From NCBI RefSeq assembly GCF_034497705.1, contig NZ_JAXRUV010000004.1:196518-260517 (forward strand): 64,000 nt of DNA. The letters run 5' to 3'. This DNA comes from Marinococcus luteus_A (GTDB lineage Bacteria > Bacillota > Bacilli > Bacillales > Marinococcaceae). Within the stretch, counting starts at the first letter, position 1, and every line of letters starts with the position of its first letter. A model generated the notes under the pieces. The model saw nothing but the letters and a program-made list of their open reading frames with translations, did no database searches and was not told the origin of the DNA. This document shows positions 31,855 to 40,730 of the stretch, in pieces. A program made the translations under genes and the position numbers.

Positions 31855-32934
31855 TTATTTGCCAACATACACAGACTGAGGCCGGATGATCCGGTTATCA
31901 TTTCGCTGCTCTGCAATATGAGCACTCCAGCCGACACTTCGTGAAAGAGCGAATGTTGGAGTGAATAAGCTTTTAGGAAGCTTGACGGCCTTTAAAACAG
32001 CGGCTGCATAGAATTCTACATTAGTATAAAGCTTTCTTCCCGGCTTGTATTCCTCCAGCAGCTGCACCGCCTTTTGTTCTACATAATACGCAGTATCAAG
32101 CCAGTCATTTTCACCTGCAATGCTTTCACATATTTTCTTTAATGCTTCTGCTCTCGGATCTGTCGTTTTATATACCCGGTGGCCGAACCCCATCAGCCGC
32201 TCCCCGGACTCTATTTTCGCCCGCAGCCATACTTCTGCGTTTTCTTTGCCTCCTATAGCTTCAAGCATCTCAATGACTCCTCCCGGTGCTCCTCCGTGAA
32301 GCGGACCTTTCAGGGCTCCAATTGCCCCGACAGCAGCTGAAAAGAAATCTGACTCTGTAGAAGCAATCACCCGGGAAGTAAAGGTGGAAGCATTCATGCC
32401 ATGCTCCATCGTTAAAATTAAATACGCTTCGAGTGCCCGGATCTCTGCTTCTGCTGGCTTTTGGCCGTGGAGCATATACAAATAATTCGCTGTATGGGAA
32501 AGATTGGGGTCCCCCTGCACAATTTCTTTCTGCTGAAGCGAACGATGGCGGCAGGCGATAATGACTGGCAGCACAGCGATCAGCCTTTCAGCCTGATCGC
32601 GTAGCGGTTCTTCCAATGAAGCTTTTTCTGCCAACGCAGCCACTGCAGCCTCGATAACACTCATCATATTCAGATCATAAGGAAATTGCTCAATCATCTT
32701 ACAAATATGCTCCGGCAGCTTTCGTTTTTTCTTCAGCGATTCTGTAAATACCTGCAGCTGCTGTTCACTAGGTTTTTCTCCTTCAAGCAGCAGATACGCG
32801 GCTTCTTCAAATGAAGATTCAAGTGCTATGTCTCCCGCCGGGCGCCCCCTGTAAACCAGTCTCCCCTTTTCTCCGTCGACCATACTGACGGCAGTTTCGG
32901 CAGCAACTACATTTTCCAGTCCTTTTCCTTCCAT
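31855..32934 (-). CDS. citA: Citrate synthase (CitA-type)
   Basis: 359 residues. It condenses acetyl-CoA and oxaloacetate to citrate. Catalytic landmarks are 'TMEHGMNAST' (His178), 'MGFGHRVYKTTDPRAEAL' (His252) and 'GRKLYTNVEFYAAAV'. In the last the usual catalytic Asp of the NVDFY motif is Glu, which to my recollection is also so in B. subtilis CitA. 'KGPLHGGAP' and 'RSVGWSAHIAEQ' complete the active site. AGGAGG site before the ATG. A LysR gene is divergently placed, as in the B. subtilis citA/citR pair, so this is probably the minor, CitR-controlled enzyme. Confidence 0.93.
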   Translation of the reverse strand: MEGKGLENVVAAETAVSMVDGEKGRLVYRGRPAGDIALESSFEEAAYLLLEGEKPSEQQLQVFTESLKKKRKLPEHICKMIEQFPYDLNMMSVIEAAVAALAEKASLEEPLRDQAERLIAVLPVIIACRHRSLQQKEIVQGDPNLSHTANYLYMLHGQKPAEAEIRALEAYLILTMEHGMNASTFTSRVIASTESDFFSAAVGAIGALKGPLHGGAPGGVIEMLEAIGGKENAEVWLRAKIESGERLMGFGHRVYKTTDPRAEALKKICESIAGENDWLDTAYYVEQKAVQLLEEYKPGRKLYTNVEFYAAAVLKAVKLPKSLFTPTFALSRSVGWSAHIAEQRNDNRIIRPQSVYVGK

Positions 32935-33048
32935 TATAGCTTCCTCCTTTATGATTGTTACATTAAGTCTAGCGCAGGTATATAATAATAAATATTAAAT
33001 AAATTCATCATTATTAATAACATTATCTTATTAAAAAAGGAGGCTATC
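32935..33048. promoter_or_regulatory. Divergent citA/citR control region
   Basis: The 114 bases between the start codons contain a very AT-rich segment (about 32980-33030) with ATTAATAATGATG and TAATAATAAATATTA stretches able to form dyads. A LysR regulator would be expected to bind here. Exact boxes cannot be fixed by eye. Confidence 0.5.
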
Positions 33049-33912
33049 ATGAAAATAGAGTGGCTGGAGACGTTCACTACCGCAGCTCTATATGAGAATT
33101 TCCGCCAGGCGGCGGAAGTACTTTTTATTACTCAGCCTGCGGTAACTATCCATATCCACAATCTTGAAAAACAGCTGGGATTTAAATTATTTGTCTCTAA
33201 AGGCCGCCGAGTCACACTGAGCCCGGACGGGCGTCGGTTTCTCCCGCATGCTCAGGCTATTCTTAAAAGTTATCATTTCGGACTTGAGGACATGGAGCAG
33301 TGGCAGCAGGGCAAGACACGCACACTGACCATCGCCGTTTCCCCGCTCCTTGCGGTATCGATGCTTCCCCGGGTTATACGCAGGTTTATAAAAACCTATC
33401 CGCATATTGACGTAGTCATCAATGTTCAGGAATCTGCTCTCATTGAACGCCGTCTCCATGATGGCTCTGCCGACCTCGGCCTTTCTCTGCTCCCGGCTTC
33501 TGGAAGCGATATGCACCAGAAACTGCTGCATCAGGAGCCGGTGCTTTTAATTGCCCCTCATGACGGAGGTGATGCTGAAACAGCTCTGCCTCTCGACAGT
33601 ACGGAAGTCCTGACGAAAAATGTCGTTTTCACCTACAATCATCCAGGCTATTGGGAAACACTGCTTCGAAAGCTGCGGACGCGCTTCCCCGCACTGCAGA
33701 CGATGGAGGTTTCCCAGAGTCACGTAACGAAACGGTTTATCGAAGAAGGTCTCGGCGTTTCTTTTCTCCCCCGTTCTGCAGTGAGAAGGGAGCTTGCAGA
33801 AGGAAGGGTACTTCACGTGGACGCCCCGGAATTCGATCTTCCGCAGGCTTCAACCTACCTTTTGTATAAGTACACAAACGAAGAGGTCTTTCAGTTTCTT
33901 GATTATGTATAG
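33049..33912 (+). CDS. citR: LysR-family regulator (CitR-like)
   Basis: 287 residues. The N-terminal winged helix-turn-helix is 'WLETFTTAALYENFRQAAEV' with 'TQPAVTIHIHNLEKQLGFKL'. The effector domain (about 90-285) has the periplasmic-binding-protein fold ('TLTIAVSPLLAVSMLPRVIR', 'DLGLSLLPA', 'RFIEEGLGVSFLPRSAV'). AAAGGAGG seven bases before the ATG. Divergent position from citA argues that it represses or activates citA and autoregulates; B. subtilis CitR represses citA. The effector is unknown. Confidence 0.88.
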   Translation: MKIEWLETFTTAALYENFRQAAEVLFITQPAVTIHIHNLEKQLGFKLFVSKGRRVTLSPDGRRFLPHAQAILKSYHFGLEDMEQWQQGKTRTLTIAVSPLLAVSMLPRVIRRFIKTYPHIDVVINVQESALIERRLHDGSADLGLSLLPASGSDMHQKLLHQEPVLLIAPHDGGDAETALPLDSTEVLTKNVVFTYNHPGYWETLLRKLRTRFPALQTMEVSQSHVTKRFIEEGLGVSFLPRSAVRRELAEGRVLHVDAPEFDLPQASTYLLYKYTNEEVFQFLDYV

Positions 33913-33945
33913 AAAAAGGTGCCGGCTTCCCGCCGGCACCTTCTG
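33913..33945. terminator. Bidirectional terminator between citR and the DUF2252 gene
   Basis: AAGGTGCCGGC (33916-33926) pairs with GCCGGCACCTT (33932-33942) with A/T runs on both sides. Confidence 0.88.
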
Positions 33946-33952
33946 CTCTGTA

Positions 33953-35278
33953 TTAAAAGCTTTCCTTCAGCCATTCAAGAAAAAGCTCATAATCCTCTTC
34001 TACCCGCTCTTTGTAAAATCTCGACCACATAACCATTTCCTCAATAAAAATTTCTTCGTCGTCTCCAATGGCTTTTAAAATTTCATCTTCGCTGTGATAA
34101 TCAAGCAGCCCCTGTTGAATATCAATATCTGCCCGGGCATGAACTTTTGCTGATATTTTCCCCATTGTTTTTACCGTGTGGTGCATCCGTTTCGGTTTCT
34201 CCAAATGCTTACTTTTTAAATCTTTGTCGTACGGTGACCGTTCCCGCACGTAGTAGTCGCGGTGCTGCAGCGTGAAATAGCCTAAATAGGGGTCGGCCAG
34301 ATGGTGCATCGCCCGCTGGGTTTTAATCACCCGATTACCCTGGTGTTTATTTGTGACCCAGAACTTTTCCTCGTACGGGAAAAAGTAAGCTGGAATTGGC
34401 GTCCGTGCTTCTTTTGCTTCCAAAATCACGTGGTCCTCTCCGCCTTCAATTAAAATGTAAAAACGCTTCAGGCCGGTGGAGCCAATACCGGCGCCTGTCT
34501 TTTTCACTATATCCTTGATTTCATAATGCTCTTCGGTCTGGTAGCTTTTCTCTTCCAGACTGCCTAAATACTGGTCCCAGATTTTTATTATTTCCTGATA
34601 CTCTTTATCGGTTACCGAATCCAGCTTTGACTTCTCCCTCTCAAATACATGATCACCGCTTTCATTAACGAAAGTCTGTTTTTCCAGCTCATGGGTGGCT
34701 TTTCGGTCCTCAAGCTTTTCGAGCGTCTTTTTGATTGGCTGCTTTGTGTTTTTTGAAGTAAACTGCGTTTTCACCGGATCTTTTTTGCCTTTTTTAAATT
34801 TTTTCAGACGTTTATAATAGGAGTCTAAATACGTTCGCACGAAAGCGTCCCGTTCATCGTCTTCAAACCCCTGCTGCATCGCAAACAGCCGGATGCTGAC
34901 CACCATACGTAGTACATCGTACAGATAAGAACCAAGGTAGCCCTCATCAAAATCATCCACATCAAAAACAATTTCTCCGTTCTCATTCTGAAAGCTGCTG
35001 AAGTTCTCCATATGCATATCGCCCATAATCCAGGTAGGTCTGTCTTCTGGTGTATGATGCCGGAACGGGATATTAACTACATCGTAGTAAAACAAATACG
35101 CACTTCCCCGAAAGAAGCTGTAGGGATCCTGCTTCATCTTGACGTATTTCGCCTTGCGGCGCGTTTTGTTCAGATTCATCAGCCGGTCATCGAATTGATC
35201 AAGAATGGTTGCCAGCGTCTGCTTGCGAAGGTATTTTTTCGTCGTGTAAAAATCCAGTTCTTTATTTTGTTCCGCCAC
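33953..35278 (-). CDS. DUF2252 family protein (kinase-like fold)
   Basis: About 441 residues. Hallmarks are 'KYVKMKQDPYSFFRGSAYLF', 'WIMGDMHMENFSSFQNENGE' and 'IVFDVDDFDEGYLGSYLYDV', which resemble the HxDxxxxN and DxD motifs of protein-kinase-like folds, then 'KKTGAGIGSTGLKRFYILIE'. Biochemical activity is not established for the family. I choose the GTG at 35278, seven bases after AAAGGAG, rather than the ATG at 35305, which has no ribosome site. Monocistronic. Confidence 0.85.
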   Translation of the reverse strand: MAEQNKELDFYTTKKYLRKQTLATILDQFDDRLMNLNKTRRKAKYVKMKQDPYSFFRGSAYLFYYDVVNIPFRHHTPEDRPTWIMGDMHMENFSSFQNENGEIVFDVDDFDEGYLGSYLYDVLRMVVSIRLFAMQQGFEDDERDAFVRTYLDSYYKRLKKFKKGKKDPVKTQFTSKNTKQPIKKTLEKLEDRKATHELEKQTFVNESGDHVFEREKSKLDSVTDKEYQEIIKIWDQYLGSLEEKSYQTEEHYEIKDIVKKTGAGIGSTGLKRFYILIEGGEDHVILEAKEARTPIPAYFFPYEEKFWVTNKHQGNRVIKTQRAMHHLADPYLGYFTLQHRDYYVRERSPYDKDLKSKHLEKPKRMHHTVKTMGKISAKVHARADIDIQQGLLDYHSEDEILKAIGDDEEIFIEEMVMWSRFYKERVEEDYELFLEWLKESF

Positions 35279-35449
35279 CAAATCTCTCCTTTTTATGAAT
35301 TCCATTATTTTCTATCATATCATGTCAAAGCGCAGGTATCATTTACCCTCTTTTTTCCCTTCCCTTTCCTTTCTGCCTTTCGAAGCCTTACTATTTTTAT
35401 GCTACAATCACTTTAATCTACGTTACTAATCAATAAAGAAGGTCTTTGT

Positions 35450-36553
35450 ATGTTTCCTGACTCTATATCTGTGCAGCCCGCCTGGCTGCGCCTTTTTATT
35501 ACTGCAGCAGCTGCCTGTGCTGGCGGCTTCTTCTTTTCCATGCTGAACATTCCTGTTCCCTGGCTGCTCGGGCCGATGGCAGTGGTATTACTTTTTTCAA
35601 AGCTGCCGCAAGTGCAAATGTACTGGCCGCAGCCTCTTCGAAATATCGGATTAATCATTGTCGGCTATACGATCGGCCTGGCTTTTACGATGGAGACCTT
35701 TTATCAGATCGGCTCCCAGCTGCCAATGATGATCGGACTGACGATGCTGCTTCTTTTGTTTTCCGGATTAATGGCCTTCGGGTTTGCTTCTTTTTCCGGA
35801 GTCTCTCTGCCCACGGCTTTGACCGGGAGCATTCCGGGAGGACTCTCCCAGATGGTCACTCTCGCGGAAGAAGAAAAACAGATTGATATTACGATCGTAA
35901 CGTTTATGCAGGTGACTCGGATCATTTTAATTATGTTTCTAGTACCCGTGCTTGCGGTGAGCCCGCTATTTACAGACGGAGACGCGGCTTCTGGAGGAGG
36001 CTCCGTTCAGACAGCGGCCTCCTGGAACGACCTTTTTCCTTCTGCTCTTCTGTTTCTTGGCCCCTGCGTCGCCGCAGCCTGGACCGGACAAAAGCTCCGG
36101 CTTCCCACCTCCTACATGCTCGCACCGATGCTTGTGATGATCGGTGTTACGCTTACCGGCCTGCAGGCGCCGTCTCTCCCGGTTGTCATAACGAACGGGG
36201 CACAGCTTTTGATCGGCACTTATTTCGGCCTGCTGCTCCGGCCCGAAGAACTGCAGAAGAAAGTAAAAATAGGAGCCTTGACCATAGCCGGTGGGGTCGT
36301 TCTAATCGCCGGGGCGTTCAGTCTCAGTCTGATTTTGGAACATATGCACCATGTTTCTCCCGCTACTGCCTTATTAAGCCTCGCTCCCGGCGGCATGGAC
36401 CAGATGGGCATTATCGGGCGGGAAGTGAACGCAGACATTTCAATTGTTATCTGCTATCAGCTGTTTCGCATTCTGTTCATTTTTATAGCCGTGCCTCCAA
36501 TACTGCGGTGGCTGTTTAAATGGATTAGAAAACGTGAGTCATTGCAGCACTAA
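35450..36553 (+). CDS. AbrB-family (PF05145) membrane protein, putative transporter
   Basis: 367 residues, about ten helices in two similar halves. Each half has a proline/glycine signature: 'NIPVPWLLGPMAVVL' and 'LTGSIPGGLSQMVTLAEE' in the first; 'LPTSYMLAPMLVMIG' and 'ALLSLAPGGMDQMGIIGRE' in the second. It is often annotated as 'AbrB' or 'ammonia monooxygenase', but the fold suggests a transporter. It is not related to the Bacillus transition-state regulator AbrB. Substrate unknown. Monocistronic with its own terminator. Confidence 0.85.
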   Translation: MFPDSISVQPAWLRLFITAAAACAGGFFFSMLNIPVPWLLGPMAVVLLFSKLPQVQMYWPQPLRNIGLIIVGYTIGLAFTMETFYQIGSQLPMMIGLTMLLLLFSGLMAFGFASFSGVSLPTALTGSIPGGLSQMVTLAEEEKQIDITIVTFMQVTRIILIMFLVPVLAVSPLFTDGDAASGGGSVQTAASWNDLFPSALLFLGPCVAAAWTGQKLRLPTSYMLAPMLVMIGVTLTGLQAPSLPVVITNGAQLLIGTYFGLLLRPEELQKKVKIGALTIAGGVVLIAGAFSLSLILEHMHHVSPATALLSLAPGGMDQMGIIGREVNADISIVICYQLFRILFIFIAVPPILRWLFKWIRKRESLQH

Positions 36554-36592
36554 AAGTATCCCTTTGACCAGAGCAAAGGGATACTTTTTAAT
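36552..36592. terminator. Bidirectional terminator after the AbrB-family gene
   Basis: AAAAGTATCCCTTTG (36552-36566) pairs perfectly with CAAAGGGATACTTTT (36574-36588); it separates two convergent genes. Confidence 0.9.
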
Positions 36593-36593
36593 G

Positions 36594-38540
36594 TTATTCA
36601 TAGCTGGAATAGTTTTCAGCTACCTCCAGGTCTTTTTTGAAAAAGCTCTCCGGCTTGTATTCGAGTTCCGTAAGCGCCAGCCGTTCTTTAAAATACTGCT
36701 CAAGCTCTTTATCCGTGCAGTAGATAAAGCACCCCTTCTGCCCTCTGGTCATTAACGTCCGGTAGGTGTTCCGGATAATTTCATCGGCAAGCTTTCGGGC
36801 TTTTTCCGGCTCTTCCTTTATCATCTTTTTAATCCCTCGCAGTGACTGATCGGTTTTGGCCCGTTTCGTATAATCGGTCTGTACTTCCCCGTCCCGGTAC
36901 ACGAGATCATCCCCGATAATGACGCCCACATAATCGAACTCAAGTCCCTGACATGTGTGAATGCAGCCCGCTTCTGTGACTGATCCTGAGTCAATGGCCC
37001 ACGTATTGGAGGTGTCAAGGTTCCAGCTGATACCAAAGCTGTGCTCCGGAATTGTAATATCGTGTGCGTTCGAATAGGCCCGCTCCTTTTTGGGCCACTC
37101 CCAGCAGTACCCGGCTACGAGCCTCGCTTTATTGTTTTGTTCATTTAACGCAGCAATCGTTTCATACAACTCATTTGGATCACTGAATACCCGGAAATCG
37201 TAATCCTTTCCCATAAAGTGTTCATTGGCTGTATCCCGGATACCGAGCGTATCGTCGATCCAGGCCAGGTAGCCGTCGGAGCCGTTGCAGCGGAACTGGG
37301 AGGCGAGCTTCATCCGGTGCAGGACGCCGCCTGCCTGCTCAGTGAATGCTTCAATCTCTTTTGTCGTTCCTGCGTCCTTTAAGGTAACCCGCTGGTGTTC
37401 ATCCATGAAAAACACCGCCAGCTTCGACGTATGAATGATTTCTTTCATCTGGTTTTCTCCAAGATTTTGAAACAAGCCGGACTTTTCATTTAAGCGGTGG
37501 GCTTCGTCTACGACAAGCACGTCCAATTCATCCTTCGGACGGTCCACGTAGCTGCCTGACCCCTTGAACAAATTATCAATATGGGTTTTTCGGTAGTCCT
37601 GCTTTAGTTTATTGGCGTACACATTTCTTGGCGCTGAATTTTTTGTTACATACTGTACGGTTTGATTTCTATTTGTCAGCTCCACCAGCAAATTCACTGC
37701 AAGCACCGATTTTCCCGTCCCAGGCCCGCCTTCGATCACAAGCACCTGCTTGGTATCCGTACGTTTCGCTTTTTCGGCAAGCTGCAGGGCTGTTTCGTAT
37801 ACGACCTTCTGATCATCAATCATCAGAAATTCATCGTTGCCTGCGAGCATGCTGTTCAGCGTATCCTGCAGCGATTTTGACGGGCGTATTTTCCCTTTTT
37901 CGATTTTATAAATATTTTCTTTGTTATCCCCGTGCGTCAGGTATTGCTTAATAAAAGCACGGAGCTTCCCAGCTCCTCCCTTTGCAAATACAGGAGCCTG
38001 GTCCACGTAATAGGTGTAGACGTCGTCGGTGAGAGGTTCATTTTCTGACTGTAAAAGGTAGTTATGTAAATACGCGCACGGATGCAGCTCAATATGATCC
38101 TTTTGAACATTCTCATTGTAGTCTTTAATAAGAGAGGCATACGACCAGGCTTGATAGGAAGGATGCGTGGTTTCCACGAGCCCTCCGCCCATTGCCGTTT
38201 TGACAATCGCTTCTTTTCCCTCAATTTTCTCCGCCCTGCTCCACTGCTTCAGCTCGACAATAACGATAGCAGGATCATTATTATTTTTGCCGGATATTAA
38301 AAAATCCACCCGCTTCGACGTATAAGGAATTTTAAATTCAATCGCCACTCCGGCATTATCCGGAATATCGTCATCCATCAGCACCCGGTACATGTACTGC
38401 ATCGAATTATCCCAGGACCGCACCTCTGCTTCGTTGATTTTACCGACCTTAGACGTATAGTTGCTGCATATATTGGTAACCAGTTCATCGTGAAAAACGT
38501 CTTCTAGAAATTCATGTTTATTTGCTTCGTAGACGATCAA
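36594..38540 (-). CDS. Nuclease-helicase with DUF2075 domain (possible anti-phage Nhi-like protein)
   Basis: About 648 residues. The N-terminal part (about 40-110) has a PD-(D/E)xK-like pattern, 'RVDFLISG' then 'IVIVELKQW' (Asp, Glu-x-Lys). From about 250 a DUF2075/SF1-type helicase core follows with 'IEGGPGTGKSVLAVNLL', 'LDVLVVDEAHRLN', 'IHTCQGLEFDYVGVIIGDD' and 'TRGQKGCFIYCTD'. This arrangement resembles the single-gene nuclease-helicase immunity protein Nhi of staphylococci; the equivalence is my inference. TTG at 38540 has AAAGGAG eight bases upstream; the TTG at 38546 is too close. It stands alone. Confidence 0.85.
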   Translation of the reverse strand: MIVYEANKHEFLEDVFHDELVTNICSNYTSKVGKINEAEVRSWDNSMQYMYRVLMDDDIPDNAGVAIEFKIPYTSKRVDFLISGKNNNDPAIVIVELKQWSRAEKIEGKEAIVKTAMGGGLVETTHPSYQAWSYASLIKDYNENVQKDHIELHPCAYLHNYLLQSENEPLTDDVYTYYVDQAPVFAKGGAGKLRAFIKQYLTHGDNKENIYKIEKGKIRPSKSLQDTLNSMLAGNDEFLMIDDQKVVYETALQLAEKAKRTDTKQVLVIEGGPGTGKSVLAVNLLVELTNRNQTVQYVTKNSAPRNVYANKLKQDYRKTHIDNLFKGSGSYVDRPKDELDVLVVDEAHRLNEKSGLFQNLGENQMKEIIHTSKLAVFFMDEHQRVTLKDAGTTKEIEAFTEQAGGVLHRMKLASQFRCNGSDGYLAWIDDTLGIRDTANEHFMGKDYDFRVFSDPNELYETIAALNEQNNKARLVAGYCWEWPKKERAYSNAHDITIPEHSFGISWNLDTSNTWAIDSGSVTEAGCIHTCQGLEFDYVGVIIGDDLVYRDGEVQTDYTKRAKTDQSLRGIKKMIKEEPEKARKLADEIIRNTYRTLMTRGQKGCFIYCTDKELEQYFKERLALTELEYKPESFFKKDLEVAENYSSYE

Positions 38541-38600
38541 GGTCAAGGCTCCTTTCAGCTTGAAAAATAAATAAAAGTTGTTTATGCAATTTACTTCTTA

Positions 38601-39206
38601 TCACGGGCTTCCAGCTTTAAACACGATGTCAGCCGGACGGCTTCTGAGTATTAATAACAGCTGCTCAGACATGTAATCGGGCTGGTGCTCAAATCCCCCG
38701 CGGACCCATTCGACAATCATTCCGAAAATGGCGTGAGAATGATAGCCGGCCTGCAGTGCCCGGTCGATACCGTCATCCTCTGCCTCATGTAAAAGATCCC
38801 CGAGAATCAGCTCCTGGAGAACGGAGGCTAATTTATGCTGAAAACCCGCAAGTGTATTTGATGTAAGGACGAGAGTGTAAAAGCACCTATGCTTCAGTAC
38901 ATGCTCGAATATTTTCACTGAAGACACCGTTAATTTTGGCAGCTCGAGCGTTGCTTTATTTTTATAAGGCTTCCGGAACGCTTCTTTTAAATCATCAGTG
39001 ACCCCGTCCATGATTTCTTCGAGGAGCTGTTCTTTATAGTCATAGTGTTTATAGAACGTGCCGCGGTTAACATCAGCCCTTTCAACAACATTTGTAACCG
39101 TAATGGATGCAAAGTCCTTTTCCTCCATCCATTCCAGCAGAGACTGCTGCATTGCTTTTTTTGACTTTTTCACTCTTCGGTCTGTAGTTTCAGAGAATGA
39201 GTTCAT
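38601..39206 (-). CDS. TetR-family transcriptional regulator
   Basis: About 201 residues. The N-terminal helix-turn-helix is 'FASITVTNVVERADVNRGTF' and 'YKHYDYKEQLLEEIMDGV'; the rest is a helical ligand-binding domain ('RCFYTLVLTSNTLAGFQHKL', 'IFGMIVEWVRGGFEH'). ATG at 39206 is nine bases past GAGG; the ATG at 39215 abuts the site. Divergent from the SDR gene, with about 200 AT-rich bases between, so it probably represses that gene and itself. The inducer is unknown. Confidence 0.9.
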   Translation of the reverse strand: MNSFSETTDRRVKKSKKAMQQSLLEWMEEKDFASITVTNVVERADVNRGTFYKHYDYKEQLLEEIMDGVTDDLKEAFRKPYKNKATLELPKLTVSSVKIFEHVLKHRCFYTLVLTSNTLAGFQHKLASVLQELILGDLLHEAEDDGIDRALQAGYHSHAIFGMIVEWVRGGFEHQPDYMSEQLLLILRSRPADIVFKAGSP

Positions 39207-39407
39207 AAGCCTCATCCTCCCTTCTTTTATTTTAAAATTATAAACAAAAAATCGTCATTTGTTTACTAATCAACAATACATGCTTGTTTTGATGATTGTA
39301 GTTAAAAACCTGCATCTATTATACTACAAATAGAATCAATTTATTGAACAGATGTTGAATAAATAACCAATTTGTAAGCGAATACATTAATATTGGGAGG
39401 TAAGGTC

Positions 39408-40169
39408 ATGAAATTACAGGCAAAAACGGCGGTAGTAACTGGCGCCGCATCGGGAATGGGGAAAGCAATCGCTGAGCGTTTCGCTGCTGAAGGAGCAAAG
39501 GTGATTGTAGCAGATGTGAATAAGCAGGGAGCCGAGGAGGTGGCGGCATCAATTACGTCAAACGGTGGCACCGCTCAGGCAGTGGAAGTGAATGTAACCA
39601 AGGCTGAGGATATTCAAAATATGATTGATACAGCCGTCAGCGCTTACGGCACTCTGGATATTCTGGTCAACAACGCAGGTATTATGGACGGCATGGAGGC
39701 TGCCGGAGATATTAGTGACGAAAGGTGGGACCTGCTGTTTGATATTAATACGAAAAGCGTCATGCGTGCTATTCGTTACGCGCTTCCTATCTTCCTGGAA
39801 AAAGAACGGGGAGTTATTATTAATACCGCCTCGACCGGCGGCTTGAACGGCGCTCATGCCGGAGCGGCCTATACAGCTTCAAAGCATGCCGTCGTCGGTC
39901 TGACTAAAAATACGGGCTTTATGTATGCAGACAAAGGTATTCGCTGCAACGCCATCGCCCCGGGAGCAGTACAAACCAACATTGGCTCTACAATGAAGGA
40001 TATGAGTGAATTCGGCGCTTCCCGGACCCAGAAAACCCAGTCCCTCATCCCGCGTGTCGGTCAGGCCGAGGAAATTGCGAACGCAGCACTGTTTTTAGCC
40101 TCTGATGATGCAGGATTTATCAATGGCACGGTATTAACCGCAGACGGCGGCTGGACAGCAGGGTTTTAA
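39408..40169 (+). CDS. Short-chain dehydrogenase/reductase
   Basis: 253 residues, classical SDR. 'TGAASGMGKAIAERF' binds NAD(P), 'ILVNNAGIMDG' follows, and the active site is 'IINTASTGG' with YTASKHA. 'NAIAPGAVQTNIG' and the C-terminal 'GTVLTADGGWTAGF' match 3-oxoacyl-ACP reductase/glucose dehydrogenase-like enzymes. 'VIVADVNKQG' with Asp after the second strand favours NAD. ATG at 39408 has GGGAGG upstream; the TTG at 39393 overlaps that site. Likely controlled by the divergent TetR protein. Substrate unknown. Confidence 0.92.
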   Translation: MKLQAKTAVVTGAASGMGKAIAERFAAEGAKVIVADVNKQGAEEVAASITSNGGTAQAVEVNVTKAEDIQNMIDTAVSAYGTLDILVNNAGIMDGMEAAGDISDERWDLLFDINTKSVMRAIRYALPIFLEKERGVIINTASTGGLNGAHAGAAYTASKHAVVGLTKNTGFMYADKGIRCNAIAPGAVQTNIGSTMKDMSEFGASRTQKTQSLIPRVGQAEEIANAALFLASDDAGFINGTVLTADGGWTAGF

Positions 40170-40241
40170 AATTCTATTCTTTTTTCATTTCAAAAATCTA
40201 AGTCTTTTACAGTTTCCTAACAATGTTTTCAAATAAAATTT

Positions 40242-40283
40242 TAAACGGCTTGGTTCCAATATCATTGAAACCAAGCCGTTTAA
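40242..40283. terminator. Long hairpin at the edge of the AT-rich toxin block
   Basis: TTAAACGGCTTGGTT (40242-40256) pairs perfectly with AACCAAGCCGTTTAA (40269-40283). T-rich sequence follows on the minus strand, so it ends the toxin/immunity transcript; it may also stop the SDR transcript. It marks the left border of the AT-rich block. Confidence 0.75.
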
Positions 40284-40296
40284 GTGATTTGAAGAT

Positions 40297-40713
40297 TTAA
40301 ATTTTATATAATTTCCCTAGAAATTCTTCAAAAGAATCGGCAACTTCTTCCGTATTGTTTGTTTCATGTTCCCATAAAACTACTTTTGGAGCAGCTGCGG
40401 TATTTATATATTTAAAACAAAGGTAATTCCCCCCTGGATCTTCTGCAAAGGGAACTAAACGTTCTAAGCTTTTCTTTTCCAATAAATCTTTTACTTGCAA
40501 AGGATTGTTATTGTATTCTTCACCAATTGGTAAAAGCCCTTTAACCATCCTTTCTTTTTCTGTTAAAGAATCATAAACATTAAATCTAGGACGACCTCCG
40601 TTACATTCTCTCAATATCTTTTTATATTCTCTTGGTAATTCTATTTTAAATAGACTTTCTAATTCGTATAAGTCATTTTCAGTTATTTGCTTCTTGCAAT
40701 ATTTCCATTCCAT
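40297..40713 (-). CDS. SMI1/KNR4 (SUKH) family immunity protein
   Basis: 138 residues. SUKH features: 'ENDLYELESLFKIELPREYK', 'KILRECNGGRP', 'LLPIGEEYN', 'LVPFAEDPGGNYLCFKY' and 'VVLWEHETNN...VADSFEEFL'. SUKH proteins are the commonest immunity proteins of polymorphic toxin systems and typically bind and inhibit nuclease toxins. It lies 17 bases downstream of the WHH nuclease gene and is the last gene of the eight-gene unit, so it very probably protects against that toxin. Cytoplasmic, no signal peptide. Confidence 0.9.
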   Translation of the reverse strand: MEWKYCKKQITENDLYELESLFKIELPREYKKILRECNGGRPRFNVYDSLTEKERMVKGLLPIGEEYNNNPLQVKDLLEKKSLERLVPFAEDPGGNYLCFKYINTAAAPKVVLWEHETNNTEEVADSFEEFLGKLYKI

Positions 40714-40730
40714 TAATTTAACGTCCTTTC

